Positions 17,402-27,374 of a stretch of 60,569 nucleotides of DNA are shown here, piece after piece. The notes below the pieces were generated by a model. The model saw only the letters and a program-made list of their open reading frames with translations, made no database searches and was not told the origin of the DNA. Numbering within the stretch: position 1 is the first letter of the stretch; each line of letters begins with the position of its first letter. Source of the DNA: Nitrosomonadaceae bacterium (GTDB lineage Bacteria; Pseudomonadota; Gammaproteobacteria; Burkholderiales; Nitrosomonadaceae); the NCBI GenBank assembly GCA_030646695.1, contig JAUSLF010000061.1:1-60569 (forward strand), read 5' to 3'. A program made the translations under genes and the position numbers.

Positions 17402-19039
17402 ATGAATGATGCACCGCGTGTGATGCCCCGTGGCGTACAGTTGCTCCACGATCCGCTGCTTAACAAGGGCACTGCCTTTACTGAAGCCGAACGCGATGCG
17501 CTGGGTCTGCGGGGCCTGCTGCCGCCGCACGTCTTTAGCCAGGATGAACAGGCCGTCCGCTTCCTGCATAATTTGCGCAACCTGTCCGATCCGCTGGAAA
17601 AGTTCGTTGCCTTGAATGCGCTGCACGACCGCAATGAAGCCTTGTTTTTCCGGGTGGTATGCGACAACTTCGATGAAATTCAGCCGCTGATTTACACTCC
17701 GACGATCGGGCTGGCCTGCGAGCGATTCGGCCATATTTTTCAACGTCCGCGCGGCATGTTTATCAGCATCAATGATCGCGACCGGATCGCCGCGATTTTG
17801 CGCAACTGGCCGCTCAGCGCCGGCATCATCGTCGTGACCGACGGTGAGCGCATTCTGGGCCTCGGTGACCAGGGCGCCAACGGCATGGGCATTCCGGTTG
17901 GCAAGCTAGCTCTTTATACCGCCTGCGCAGGCGTGGATCCTGCAATTTGCCTGCCGGTGATGCTCGACATGGGCACCAACAATGAAACGCTCCTGAACGA
18001 CCCGTACTATGTGGGCTTGCGCCGCCATCGTGTGACCGGCCCGGCCTACGATGAATTGATCGAGGAATTCATCACGGCGGCGCACGAAGTGTTTCCGCAC
18101 GTGATCATCCAGTTTGAGGATTTTGCCAACCACAATGCATTCCGCTTGCTGGAGAAGTATCGCAACCGGATCTGCACGTTCAACGATGACATTCAAAGCA
18201 CAGCAGCCGTCGCCGTGGCCGGCGTGCTGTCGGCATTGCGTATCAAGGGGAGCAAGCTTGCCGATGAGAGGTTCCTGTTCCTCGGCGCGGGAGAGGCGGC
18301 CACAGGTATCGCCAACCTCATCGTGGCCGCGCTGGTCGCGTCGGGCATGAATGAGACGGATGCACGCAAGCGCTGCTGGCTGGTCGATTCGCAAGGGCTG
18401 GTGGTGAAATCGCGCACCGGTCTTTCGCCGCAAAAGCTGCCGTACGCGCATGATCATGTGCCCGTGGGGGATTTTCTGGCAGCGGTGAAGACGCTACAGC
18501 CCAGCGGCATTATCGGCGTTGCCGCAGCTGATGGTGCCTTTACGCCGCAAGTGCTGCGCGCCATGGCCGATTGCAACGCACGACCCATCGTCTTCGCCTT
18601 ATCCAACCCCACCTCAAAAGCGGAATGCAGCGCCGAACAAGCTTACAGCGGGACTGACGGACGCGCCCTGTTTGCAGGCGGCAGCCCCTTTGCGCCGGTG
18701 CAGGTGGGCGGCAAAACGCTGGTGCCGCGTCAGGGCAATAACTCGTACATTTTTCCGGGTGTCGGGCTGGGCGCAATAGCCTGTGGCGCCACGCGCATCA
18801 TCGATGAGATGTTCCTTGCCGCCGCTCACACGCTGGCAGCGCAAGTGACCCCGGCTGACCTTGATCAGGGCAGCCTCTATCCGCCCCTGGCGGATATTCG
18901 TGAAGTGTCCGTGCAGATCGCGGCAGCGGTCGCCGAGGTTGCATATCAGCGCGGTCTTGCCGCCAAACCACAGCCCGCAGATATATTCGGATATGTGCGA
19001 GAACAAATGTACGATCCCCATTATCCGGGCTACGCGTAG
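17402..19039 (+). CDS. maeA: NAD-type malic enzyme
   Basis: Malic enzyme oxidatively decarboxylates malate to pyruvate. The 545-residue product is of the long eukaryote-like/SfcA class: YTPTIGLACERFGHIF (about 98-113), the catalytic Lys region GDQGANGMGIPVGKLALYTACAG, and the metal ligands in FEDFANHNAF and FNDDIQST. The dinucleotide fold FLFLGAGEAATGIANLI follows at about 292-308. ATG 17402 follows TAGGAGA. NAD over NADP preference is inferred from SfcA similarity only. Confidence 0.92.
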   Translation: MNDAPRVMPRGVQLLHDPLLNKGTAFTEAERDALGLRGLLPPHVFSQDEQAVRFLHNLRNLSDPLEKFVALNALHDRNEALFFRVVCDNFDEIQPLIYTPTIGLACERFGHIFQRPRGMFISINDRDRIAAILRNWPLSAGIIVVTDGERILGLGDQGANGMGIPVGKLALYTACAGVDPAICLPVMLDMGTNNETLLNDPYYVGLRRHRVTGPAYDELIEEFITAAHEVFPHVIIQFEDFANHNAFRLLEKYRNRICTFNDDIQSTAAVAVAGVLSALRIKGSKLADERFLFLGAGEAATGIANLIVAALVASGMNETDARKRCWLVDSQGLVVKSRTGLSPQKLPYAHDHVPVGDFLAAVKTLQPSGIIGVAAADGAFTPQVLRAMADCNARPIVFALSNPTSKAECSAEQAYSGTDGRALFAGGSPFAPVQVGGKTLVPRQGNNSYIFPGVGLGAIACGATRIIDEMFLAAAHTLAAQVTPADLDQGSLYPPLADIREVSVQIAAAVAEVAYQRGLAAKPQPADIFGYVREQMYDPHYPGYA

Positions 19040-19236
19040 CCGCGCCCAATTTACGCAGGTTTCTTCTGGATGGATGCTGGAATAAAAAAACAACAGCATA
19101 GTCAATCAACCCAATGAAAAAAGGAAAATGACTTATGCTTGACAGCAAGTGTATAAATAGACGACATTGCTGCGTAACAAATTTGTTGTCCATATCTAGT
19201 TAATTCGTAAGTAAGAAAATATCTGGAGAAAACAGA

Positions 19237-19851
19237 ATGTCTTTAACCAATGCTTACGTGCAGATTTATGGACAACTCGCTGAGCTGTTTGGACGTATTT
19301 CCGAAGGGGCGGCGCCGGATAAGTTCACTTCCCAACACCTCAAAGACTGGGGTTACACGTCATCCAATTATAGAGCTGTTATACCCCTGCTAAAAGCCAT
19401 AGGATTCTTGTCAGCTGATGGCTTGCCAACGAGCAGATATCATGAATATCGCAACACTGCTCACTCAAAACGAGTAATGGCTGAGGCCATACGAGACGCA
19501 TATGGCGATCTGTTCACTATTAAATCCAAGCCCACAACCTCAGACCGGCAACTAATCGAGGGAAAGTTCAAGAGTACACACAATGCATCCCCAACCACAG
19601 CGAAGCTGATGGCCAATACGTTTTATGCACTACTTGAACTCGCCGATCTCTCTACAAATCCAGAGCCGAAAGTTGAGATTAAATCTGCATCGGTGGAGCC
19701 ATCCATGCCAACTATTCAACAAGAAGTATCAGCAAAAGTACACAGCCGCCCATCGCTCCACTACAACATACAGATTCACCTACCAGCGACAAAAGATATT
19801 GAAGTTTTTAACGCCATTTTTAAGTCACTGAAGGAGCATCTCCTTGACTGA
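19237..19851 (+). CDS. DUF5343-type protein, first gene of putative defence pair
   Basis: The 204-residue product has a winged-helix-like N-terminal half with the DUF5343 pattern FTSQHLKDWGYTSSNYRAVIPLL...GFLSADGLPTSRYHEYRN (about 30-72). It then has a second helical part (about 95-135), a polar linker, and a C-terminal segment HYNIQIHLPATKDIEVFNAIFKSLKEHL. The last stretch resembles tails found in DNA- or nucleotide-binding partners of HEPN proteins. The gene is more A/T-rich than maeA before it. It overlaps the HEPN gene by eight bases. The molecular function is unknown. Confidence 0.7.
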   Translation: MSLTNAYVQIYGQLAELFGRISEGAAPDKFTSQHLKDWGYTSSNYRAVIPLLKAIGFLSADGLPTSRYHEYRNTAHSKRVMAEAIRDAYGDLFTIKSKPTTSDRQLIEGKFKSTHNASPTTAKLMANTFYALLELADLSTNPEPKVEIKSASVEPSMPTIQQEVSAKVHSRPSLHYNIQIHLPATKDIEVFNAIFKSLKEHLLD

Positions 19852-20431
19852 TTTGCGAAAGGACCTGCGGGACTACATGTTCCGTGGTCTGATGTTTGAA
19901 TCAGAAGCGGGGCAGTTTCAGTCTGCCGGTATTCAGGTCGGAGCAGATCAAGGCCAGGCGGAAGAACGTCTACTTTCAGAGGCATTGTCGGCATTTGGTG
20001 TGGTGCGGAGAAACAATGCTCTTGAAATGGCAAGACTGTATGCAGTGCTTCATTGTTTTGAAAATGAAGTACGTTCTCTGATTCGCGAAACGCTTGAAGA
20101 AAAAGAAGGCGCCAACTGGATCGACAAGCTCCCAACCAAGATCAAGCAACATGCAGAGTCTCGTCAAAAAACTGCATTCTCTGACTCTTGGTTAGAGGGA
20201 GAAAAAGCCGACACGCTTGGCTTTGTTGATTTTGGCCACTTGTCGTCAATTATTCTTGAAAAATGGACGCACTTCGAAGCTTTAATACCTTCTCAGCACT
20301 GGCTGAAGCAACGAATGGACGAATTGGAAAAAACAAGAAATTTCATCGCCCATAACAGAATGTTATTGCCGAGCGAGTTTCAAAGAATCTATATGTACAT
20401 CGCAGATTGGAATAGAGTCATCGGGTTGTAA
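19844..20431 (+). CDS. Swt1-type HEPN domain protein (putative RNase)
   Basis: The 195-residue protein ends in a HEPN module resembling Swt1-type HEPN: FENEVRSLIRETL (about 72-84), a middle helix set, and KTRNFIAHNRMLL with the RX4H motif Arg165-His170. RX4-6H residues form the composite RNase site in HEPN toxins and defence effectors. It starts with TTG inside the end of the DUF5343 gene, so translation is likely coupled. The pair is isolated, A/T-rich and flanked by unrelated core genes, consistent with horizontal gain. Confidence 0.72.
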   Translation: MTDLRKDLRDYMFRGLMFESEAGQFQSAGIQVGADQGQAEERLLSEALSAFGVVRRNNALEMARLYAVLHCFENEVRSLIRETLEEKEGANWIDKLPTKIKQHAESRQKTAFSDSWLEGEKADTLGFVDFGHLSSIILEKWTHFEALIPSQHWLKQRMDELEKTRNFIAHNRMLLPSEFQRIYMYIADWNRVIGL

Positions 20432-20512
20432 GAACAATAAGGGACAGGTCACGGTTTTCTGCGCCCTGCATCATCCGCCCCGCCCCTGCTCTCACAAGCG
20501 CACTAGCGACGG

Positions 20513-20875
20513 TTAGCGCGTCTGCCGGTAGCGGTAAGAAGTTTCCGTTCCGAAATCTTCCCAGACGTACTGTGGCTCTACCCATGGATCGGTCGGAAAC
20601 AGGAACGTTGCCACGTTCAATGCGCCGATCAAGGTGCGGCCAGCCGTATGCATGACGCCTTTGACCACTCCGACGGTCACACCGTAAAGCAGGTTTTCAC
20701 GCTTGCTGGTTAGGATCACGGTTTTAGGCAGCTCAACGATGCCGGTGGCCACATTGACGATGCCGCTGACCAGCTTTTCGCCTGCGTTGACACGATAGCT
20801 TTCTGCCATGGCCGCTTGCGGTGACAAGAAGAACAGCGCGGACAGAACCAGCAGTGATTTGAGTATTTTTTTCAT
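20513..20875 (-). CDS. Exosortase system-associated protein, TIGR04073-like
   Basis: The 120-residue product has a signal peptide (KKILKSLLVLSALFFLSPQAAMAES) and the family-like core KLVSGIVNVATGIVELPKTVILTSKRENLLYGVTVGVVKGVMHTAGRTLIGALNVATFLFPT. It ends in an aromatic tail (EPQYVWEDF). Proteins like this are often encoded in genomes with exosortase/EPS systems, but none is visible here. A periplasmic or outer-membrane place is likely; the role is unknown. Confidence 0.7.
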   Translation of the reverse strand: MKKILKSLLVLSALFFLSPQAAMAESYRVNAGEKLVSGIVNVATGIVELPKTVILTSKRENLLYGVTVGVVKGVMHTAGRTLIGALNVATFLFPTDPWVEPQYVWEDFGTETSYRYRQTR

Positions 20876-20929
20876 CGGTAGCTCCTTAAAGTAAGTTGAA
20901 TTGAAATTGCATTTGATTTGATCAGGGCA

Positions 20930-21334
20930 TCACTGCGAGTCTGGTGCTGCATGGTGGGGCAGCACGAGAGCCGTGATGATCGGATTGACCGTGAACAGAA
21001 TGATGGCCGTAGCGATAAATGCTATCCAGTTGATACCGACAAGCCAGCGCGACAGCAGGAAAATCACCATGGCACAGAAGTACATGGTTCCCACCAGCAT
21101 GAAAGCACTCAGCAGAAAGCGCGGGGATTGCCGGCACGCTCCGCCTATGCCGAACACATCAAACAAGATCGTTACCGGCCAGAAGAACAGAATGGAAAGT
21201 CCGGCCTTGAGATTGCCTTCTTTGATATAAGCTTTTCTCTCGGACAAAGGGGTGGCGAAGTCATAGCCGATCAATCCGATGCCGGTTGAAATGTAGGCCA
21301 TGATCATCAGGATTGTTTGCTCGGAGCTGTTCAT
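20930..21334 (-). CDS. Small membrane protein of unknown function
   Basis: The 134-residue product has about four hydrophobic segments (about 9-25, 45-63, 73-93 and 101-122) with short polar loops, one being ATPLSERKAYIKEGN. I do not recognise a family. It lies between the TIGR04073-like gene and prmB on the same strand, 21 bases upstream of neither in an obvious operon: prmB ends 21 bases before this gene's start, so they could share a transcript. Confidence 0.6.
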   Translation of the reverse strand: MNSSEQTILMIMAYISTGIGLIGYDFATPLSERKAYIKEGNLKAGLSILFFWPVTILFDVFGIGGACRQSPRFLLSAFMLVGTMYFCAMVIFLLSRWLVGINWIAFIATAIILFTVNPIITALVLPHHAAPDSQ

Positions 21335-21355
21335 ATGGTTTGCTGCTTGTCCAGA

Positions 21356-22279
21356 CTATTGGGGAAGATGGTCGCGTTTCAGCATGAACACAAAGCCGTC
21401 GCCCGCGCTGGTTTCGAGCCAGGTGAAGGGGGTCTGGGGAAAGATCTGTTCCAGGGCGACGCGGTTATGGCCGATTTCAACGATCAGCATTCCCTCGCTG
21501 GTCAAATGACTGGCTGCCTCGCGCAGGATTGCCTGCGTTGCCTCCAGACCATCTTCGCCGCTCGCCAGCGCATTACGCGGTTCATGGCGATATTCTGCGG
21601 GCAGCGCCGCCATCGCTTCGGCGTTGACATAAGGCGGGTTGCTGATGATCAGGTCGTAGCGGCGCCCCGCCAATGCGCTGAACAAGTCCGATTGCAGCAG
21701 ATTGATTCTCTGTTCCAGGCCGTAATCATCCACGTTCTTGCCTGCGACTTCCAGCGCCTCGTTTGAAATATCCGTGGCATCTATCTTGGCGTACTCAAAA
21801 GCGTGCGCGAGCAGTATCGCAAGGCATCCCGATCCGGTGCAGAGATCCAGCGCGGAATGGATGGCAGCAGGATCGGCCACCCACGGCGCGAGCTGCTCGC
21901 GCAGCAATTCGGCAATGAACGAACGCGGTATCAGCACGCGCTGGTCCACATAAAAACTGAAGTCTCCCAGCCAGGCTTCGTGAGTGAGATAGGCGGCAGG
22001 AATTTTCTCCAGGGTGCGGCGTTTGAGAATGCTCAACACCTGCGTCAGTTCGGCGCTGGTGAGATGCGCATCCAGGAACGCTTCCAGTTGGTCGGGCGGC
22101 AGATGCAGCGTGTGCAGGATGAGATAAGCTGCTTCATCGTAGGCATTGGTCGAGCCGTGACCGAAGAACAGACCGGCTTCGTTGAAGCGGCTCACCGCAA
22201 AGCGCAGCAAGTCGCGGAAGGTGTGAAGTTGGGTTTCGGCCTGAGTGAAGGCCACCTCTAAAAATCCAGATTTCGTCAC
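21356..22279 (-). CDS. prmB: 50S ribosomal protein L3 glutamine methyltransferase
   Basis: PrmB methylates a glutamine of ribosomal protein L3. The Rossmann SAM site LDLCTGSGCLAILLA and the substrate motif SNPPYVNAEAM are clear, and the N-terminal FRDLLRFAVSRFNEAGLFFGHGSTN matches PrmB rather than PrmC. The start is unusual: GTG at 22279 lies inside a ~130-bp dispersed repeat, so the first eight codons come from the repeat. GTG at 22255, exactly at the repeat border and just after AGAGG, is the alternative. Alignment with E. coli PrmB suggests a start near this border. Confidence 0.9.
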   Translation of the reverse strand: MTKSGFLEVAFTQAETQLHTFRDLLRFAVSRFNEAGLFFGHGSTNAYDEAAYLILHTLHLPPDQLEAFLDAHLTSAELTQVLSILKRRTLEKIPAAYLTHEAWLGDFSFYVDQRVLIPRSFIAELLREQLAPWVADPAAIHSALDLCTGSGCLAILLAHAFEYAKIDATDISNEALEVAGKNVDDYGLEQRINLLQSDLFSALAGRRYDLIISNPPYVNAEAMAALPAEYRHEPRNALASGEDGLEATQAILREAASHLTSEGMLIVEIGHNRVALEQIFPQTPFTWLETSAGDGFVFMLKRDHLPQ

Positions 22280-22385
22280 AATATTTCGTTGCTCACAAAA
22301 AATGTTTCCTTACATATCAACCATATGCTGCGTCTACATTTTTTGTTCTCGCCTTGTCTTGTTTAGAACTTTGAATTTTTAGAGG
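22255..22385. mobile_element. MITE-like element, copy 1
   Basis: This ~131-bp non-coding element begins CCTCTAAAAAT and ends with the exact inverse ATTTTTAGAGG. It is over nine-tenths identical by eye to 53794-53921. It encodes no protein of note. The TIRs and two nearly identical dispersed copies fit a miniature inverted-repeat element moved in trans. Its left end forms the 5' end of prmB. Confidence 0.75.
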
Positions 22386-22434
22386 CGTCCTGAACATGAA
22401 TGCTTTTATATTGTAGAGAGGCAGAAAAATGTCT

Positions 22435-24418
<1,984 letters not shown>

Positions 24419-24447
24419 GATTTTCCTTAAAAGATGTCGCTATCGAT

Positions 24448-25659
24448 TCAATTTTTTTGGCGTGCCGCCAAACCGGATACCAGGCTGTTCATGCGATCAA
24501 TCGCTTCCACGCATTCCGCCAGTGGTGCGACCAGTGCGATACGCACGAAATTTTCGCCGGGGTTGACGCCGTGCGCCTGCCGCGCCAGATAACTGCCTGG
24601 TAAAACCGTGACATTATAATCGCGATAAAGCTGTTGGGCGAATTCGACATCGCTCACCGGCGTTCTTGCCCATAAATAAAAAGCTGCTGCAGGTATGGGT
24701 GCCGGCATGGCTATCGGCAGCAACGCGGCGGCTTCGGCGAATTTTCCCCGGTACAGGCGGCGATTTTCCACTACATGCGCTTCGTCATTCCATGCCGCCT
24801 CACTTGCCGCCTGCACCGCGGGGTTCATCGCACTGCCGTGGTAAGTGCGATAGAGCAGGAATTTTTCCAGTATCGCAGCGTCTCCGGCAACGAAACCGGA
24901 ACGCATGCCCGGCACGTTGGAGCGTTTCGACAGGCTGCTGAATACCACCAGCCGTGGGAAACCGCTGCGGCCCAGGCGCTGTGCAGCTTCCAGTGCGCCC
25001 AGCGGCGGCCGCGATTCGTCGAAATAAATTTCGGAATAACATTCGTCAGCCGCGATGACGAAGCCGTAACGGTCGGACAGCGCAAACAGCTGCCGCCATT
25101 CGTCCATCGACATCACTCTGCCGGTAGGGTTGCCGGGCGAACAGACATAAATCAGTTGCGTGCGCGCCCAGATGTCATCGGATAGCTGCGCATAGTCGAG
25201 CGCAAAATCATTTTCCGGCAAGGTATTGAGAAAATAGGGCGTAGCTCCGGCCAGCAAAGCGGCACCTTCGTAGATTTGGTAAAACGGGTTGGGGCAGACT
25301 ACCGCTGCTTGTGGGAGGGATGGGTCTATCACTGTTTGAGCGAAAGAAAATAGTGCTTCGCGGCTGCCGTTGACCGGAATGATTTCGGTGTCGGGATTGA
25401 TGGCAGGCAGGTGATAGCGGTGCATCAGCCATGCGGCAATGCTCGCGCGCAGCGACCTGGTTCCAAGCGTTGTGGGATAATGCGCCAGTCCCGCGAGATT
25501 GTGCGTCAGCGCCTGGCGTATGAAATCGGGCGTTGCGTGCTTGGGTTCGCCTATGTGCAGGCTAATGGGCGAGAAGGCCGGGTCAGGCGTGATTCCTTCG
25601 AACAGCTGGTTGAGCTTCTGGAAGGGGTAAGGCTGTAGATGGTTGAGGTTGGGATTCAC
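24448..25659 (-). CDS. dapC: Succinyldiaminopimelate transaminase
   Basis: DapC is a fold-type I PLP aminotransferase of lysine synthesis. The 403-residue product has the substrate/cofactor segments LHIGEPKHATPDFI, VNGSREALFSFAQT, CSPGNPTGRVM, the Asp-containing AADECYSEIYFD, and the PLP-lysine region VFSSLSKRSNVPGMRSGF. Its place directly before dapD and dapE supports DapC over other aminotransferases. Confidence 0.92.
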   Translation of the reverse strand: MNPNLNHLQPYPFQKLNQLFEGITPDPAFSPISLHIGEPKHATPDFIRQALTHNLAGLAHYPTTLGTRSLRASIAAWLMHRYHLPAINPDTEIIPVNGSREALFSFAQTVIDPSLPQAAVVCPNPFYQIYEGAALLAGATPYFLNTLPENDFALDYAQLSDDIWARTQLIYVCSPGNPTGRVMSMDEWRQLFALSDRYGFVIAADECYSEIYFDESRPPLGALEAAQRLGRSGFPRLVVFSSLSKRSNVPGMRSGFVAGDAAILEKFLLYRTYHGSAMNPAVQAASEAAWNDEAHVVENRRLYRGKFAEAAALLPIAMPAPIPAAAFYLWARTPVSDVEFAQQLYRDYNVTVLPGSYLARQAHGVNPGENFVRIALVAPLAECVEAIDRMNSLVSGLAARQKN

Positions 25660-25743
25660 TATTATCGGGTCAGGAAGATCGTACTTATCATCTTTTCAAT
25701 GCCGCATCGCTTGAGCAAAGCCGAATTATAAAGGCCGGACGAG

Positions 25744-26634
25744 TTGTTAACCACACCAAACCAGCAAAATGTTTTTCCGGTAGCAGCTTTGCTTATCGGC
25801 GCCGCCATCTGGGGGTTGCTGTGGTATCCCTATCGACTGCTGGAGCAGGACGGGATCAGCGGGCAGGTCGCAACAGTGATCACTTATGCCATCGCTTTGG
25901 CGCTGGGACTGGCGCTGTTCCGGAAAAGTATGCGGGCGTCGCAGATATTCGCTGGCGACCCGCAACTGCTATTCTGGATCGCCATGTTCGCAGGCTGGAC
26001 CAACATGGCCTATATTCTCGGTGTCATTCACGGCGAGGTGATGCGGGTGCTGCTGCTGTTTTATCTCGCGCCGCTGTGGACTATCCTGTTTGCACGTCTG
26101 TTGCTGAACGAGAAGCTGAGTCTGCACGGCTATCTGGTAATAGCCATTTCGCTGGCTGGTGCGGTCACCATGCTGTGGCAGCCGGAAAGCGATTTTCCGT
26201 TGCCTTCATCCCATGGCGATTGGATGGGATTGTCAGGCGGCATCATGTTCGCGCTGATGAATGTGATGATCCGCAAAGATCAACACCACAGCATCCAGTT
26301 GAAATCATTGGCGCTATGGCTGGGAGTGATGTTGGTGGGACTGGCTCACAGCCTGTTGCTGCCTGCTCCGTTTGCGCTGGCTGACATTTCTGCGGGTTCG
26401 TGGCTGCTCATGCTGATGATAGGGCTGGTGGTGTTTGCCCTGAGCCTGACCATGCAATACGGCCTGACCCATATTCCGGCGAATCGGGCCAGCGTGATCA
26501 TGTTGTTCGAATTGGTGGTGGCGGCCATTGCCGCGTATTTCCTGGCAAATGAGACCATGACCCTGAAGGAATGGGTGGGCGGGGCAATGATTGTTTCGGC
26601 CAGCCTGTTTTCTGCAAGAATGAATCGAGAGTGA
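25744..26634 (+). CDS. DMT-family (EamA) transporter
   Basis: This 296-residue integral membrane protein has about ten transmembrane segments arranged as two EamA halves. Marks include LLIGAAIWGLLWYPYRLLE at the N-terminus, RVLLLFYLAPLWTILFARLLLNEKL at the end of the first half, and SVIMLFELVVAAIAAYFLANETMTLKEWVGGAMI in the second. EamA proteins export or import small metabolites; the substrate is unknown. The start is TTG at 25744. It is divergent from dapC. Confidence 0.85.
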   Translation: MLTTPNQQNVFPVAALLIGAAIWGLLWYPYRLLEQDGISGQVATVITYAIALALGLALFRKSMRASQIFAGDPQLLFWIAMFAGWTNMAYILGVIHGEVMRVLLLFYLAPLWTILFARLLLNEKLSLHGYLVIAISLAGAVTMLWQPESDFPLPSSHGDWMGLSGGIMFALMNVMIRKDQHHSIQLKSLALWLGVMLVGLAHSLLLPAPFALADISAGSWLLMLMIGLVVFALSLTMQYGLTHIPANRASVIMLFELVVAAIAAYFLANETMTLKEWVGGAMIVSASLFSARMNRE

Positions 26635-26850
26635 TTGAACCCACCGGGAAATGGCGCACTGGCGGGTGTAGTCGCATGCGTTAGTTGACAAGCCAGAGAC
26701 CCTCCGCTAGTCTTCCTGCTCAGTTTTTAGCCTAGTCTTTAATAGGCAATCTTGGAATTCACGCTATTTGAGCCTGTCATTTTATTCCGGATATTCTGTT
26801 AGCCAGTGTAATTTTTAATCATCAACTCGTTATATCAATAGGAGAAAATC

Positions 26851-27270
26851 ATGCAATTGAAAGGATCAAAAACCGAAGTCAATTTGAAAGCGGCCTTTGC
26901 AGGTGAATCCCAGGCCAATCGCCGCTATCTGTATTTCGCTGCCAAAGCGGACGTGGAAGGTCAGAATGATGTGGCGGCAGTATTCCGTTCCACCGCTGAA
27001 GGTGAAACCGGTCATGCCCACGGCCATCTGGAATATCTGGAAAGCTGCGGCGATCCGGCTACCGGCCTGCCTTTCGGCGCTTCCCGCGATAATCTGAAAA
27101 CGGCCATCGCTGGCGAGACCCATGAATATACCGACATGTATCCCGGTATGGCCAAGTCTGCGCGTGATGAAGGTTTTGATGAAATTGCCGATTGGTTTGA
27201 AACATTGGCCAAAGCCGAGCGCTCCCATGCCAACCGTTTCCAGAAAGCTCTGGATAACTTCGCTGATTAG
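26851..27270 (+). CDS. Rubrerythrin (diiron domain only)
   Basis: This is a 139-residue ferritin-like diiron protein without the usual rubredoxin tail. The metal-site pairs are in [42 protein letters not shown] and [11 protein letters not shown]. Rubrerythrins reduce hydrogen peroxide with electrons from a separate donor. ATG 26851 follows AGGAG. It leads a conserved-looking row with an Fe-S protein and DUF3501, one of which may supply electrons. Confidence 0.9.
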   Translation: MQLKGSKTEVNLKAAFAGESQANRRYLYFAAKADVEGQNDVAAVFRSTAEGETGHAHGHLEYLESCGDPATGLPFGASRDNLKTAIAGETHEYTDMYPGMAKSARDEGFDEIADWFETLAKAERSHANRFQKALDNFAD

Positions 27271-27374
27271 TAGAGGATTATAGAAAGTGGATCGACCGGA
27301 CAGGAACTCCTGTATCCAGTCTGGTCAGTCCGCAGTAATCCTGCAGATCCTGCCGAGCTTTTCTCCCCATCCCC

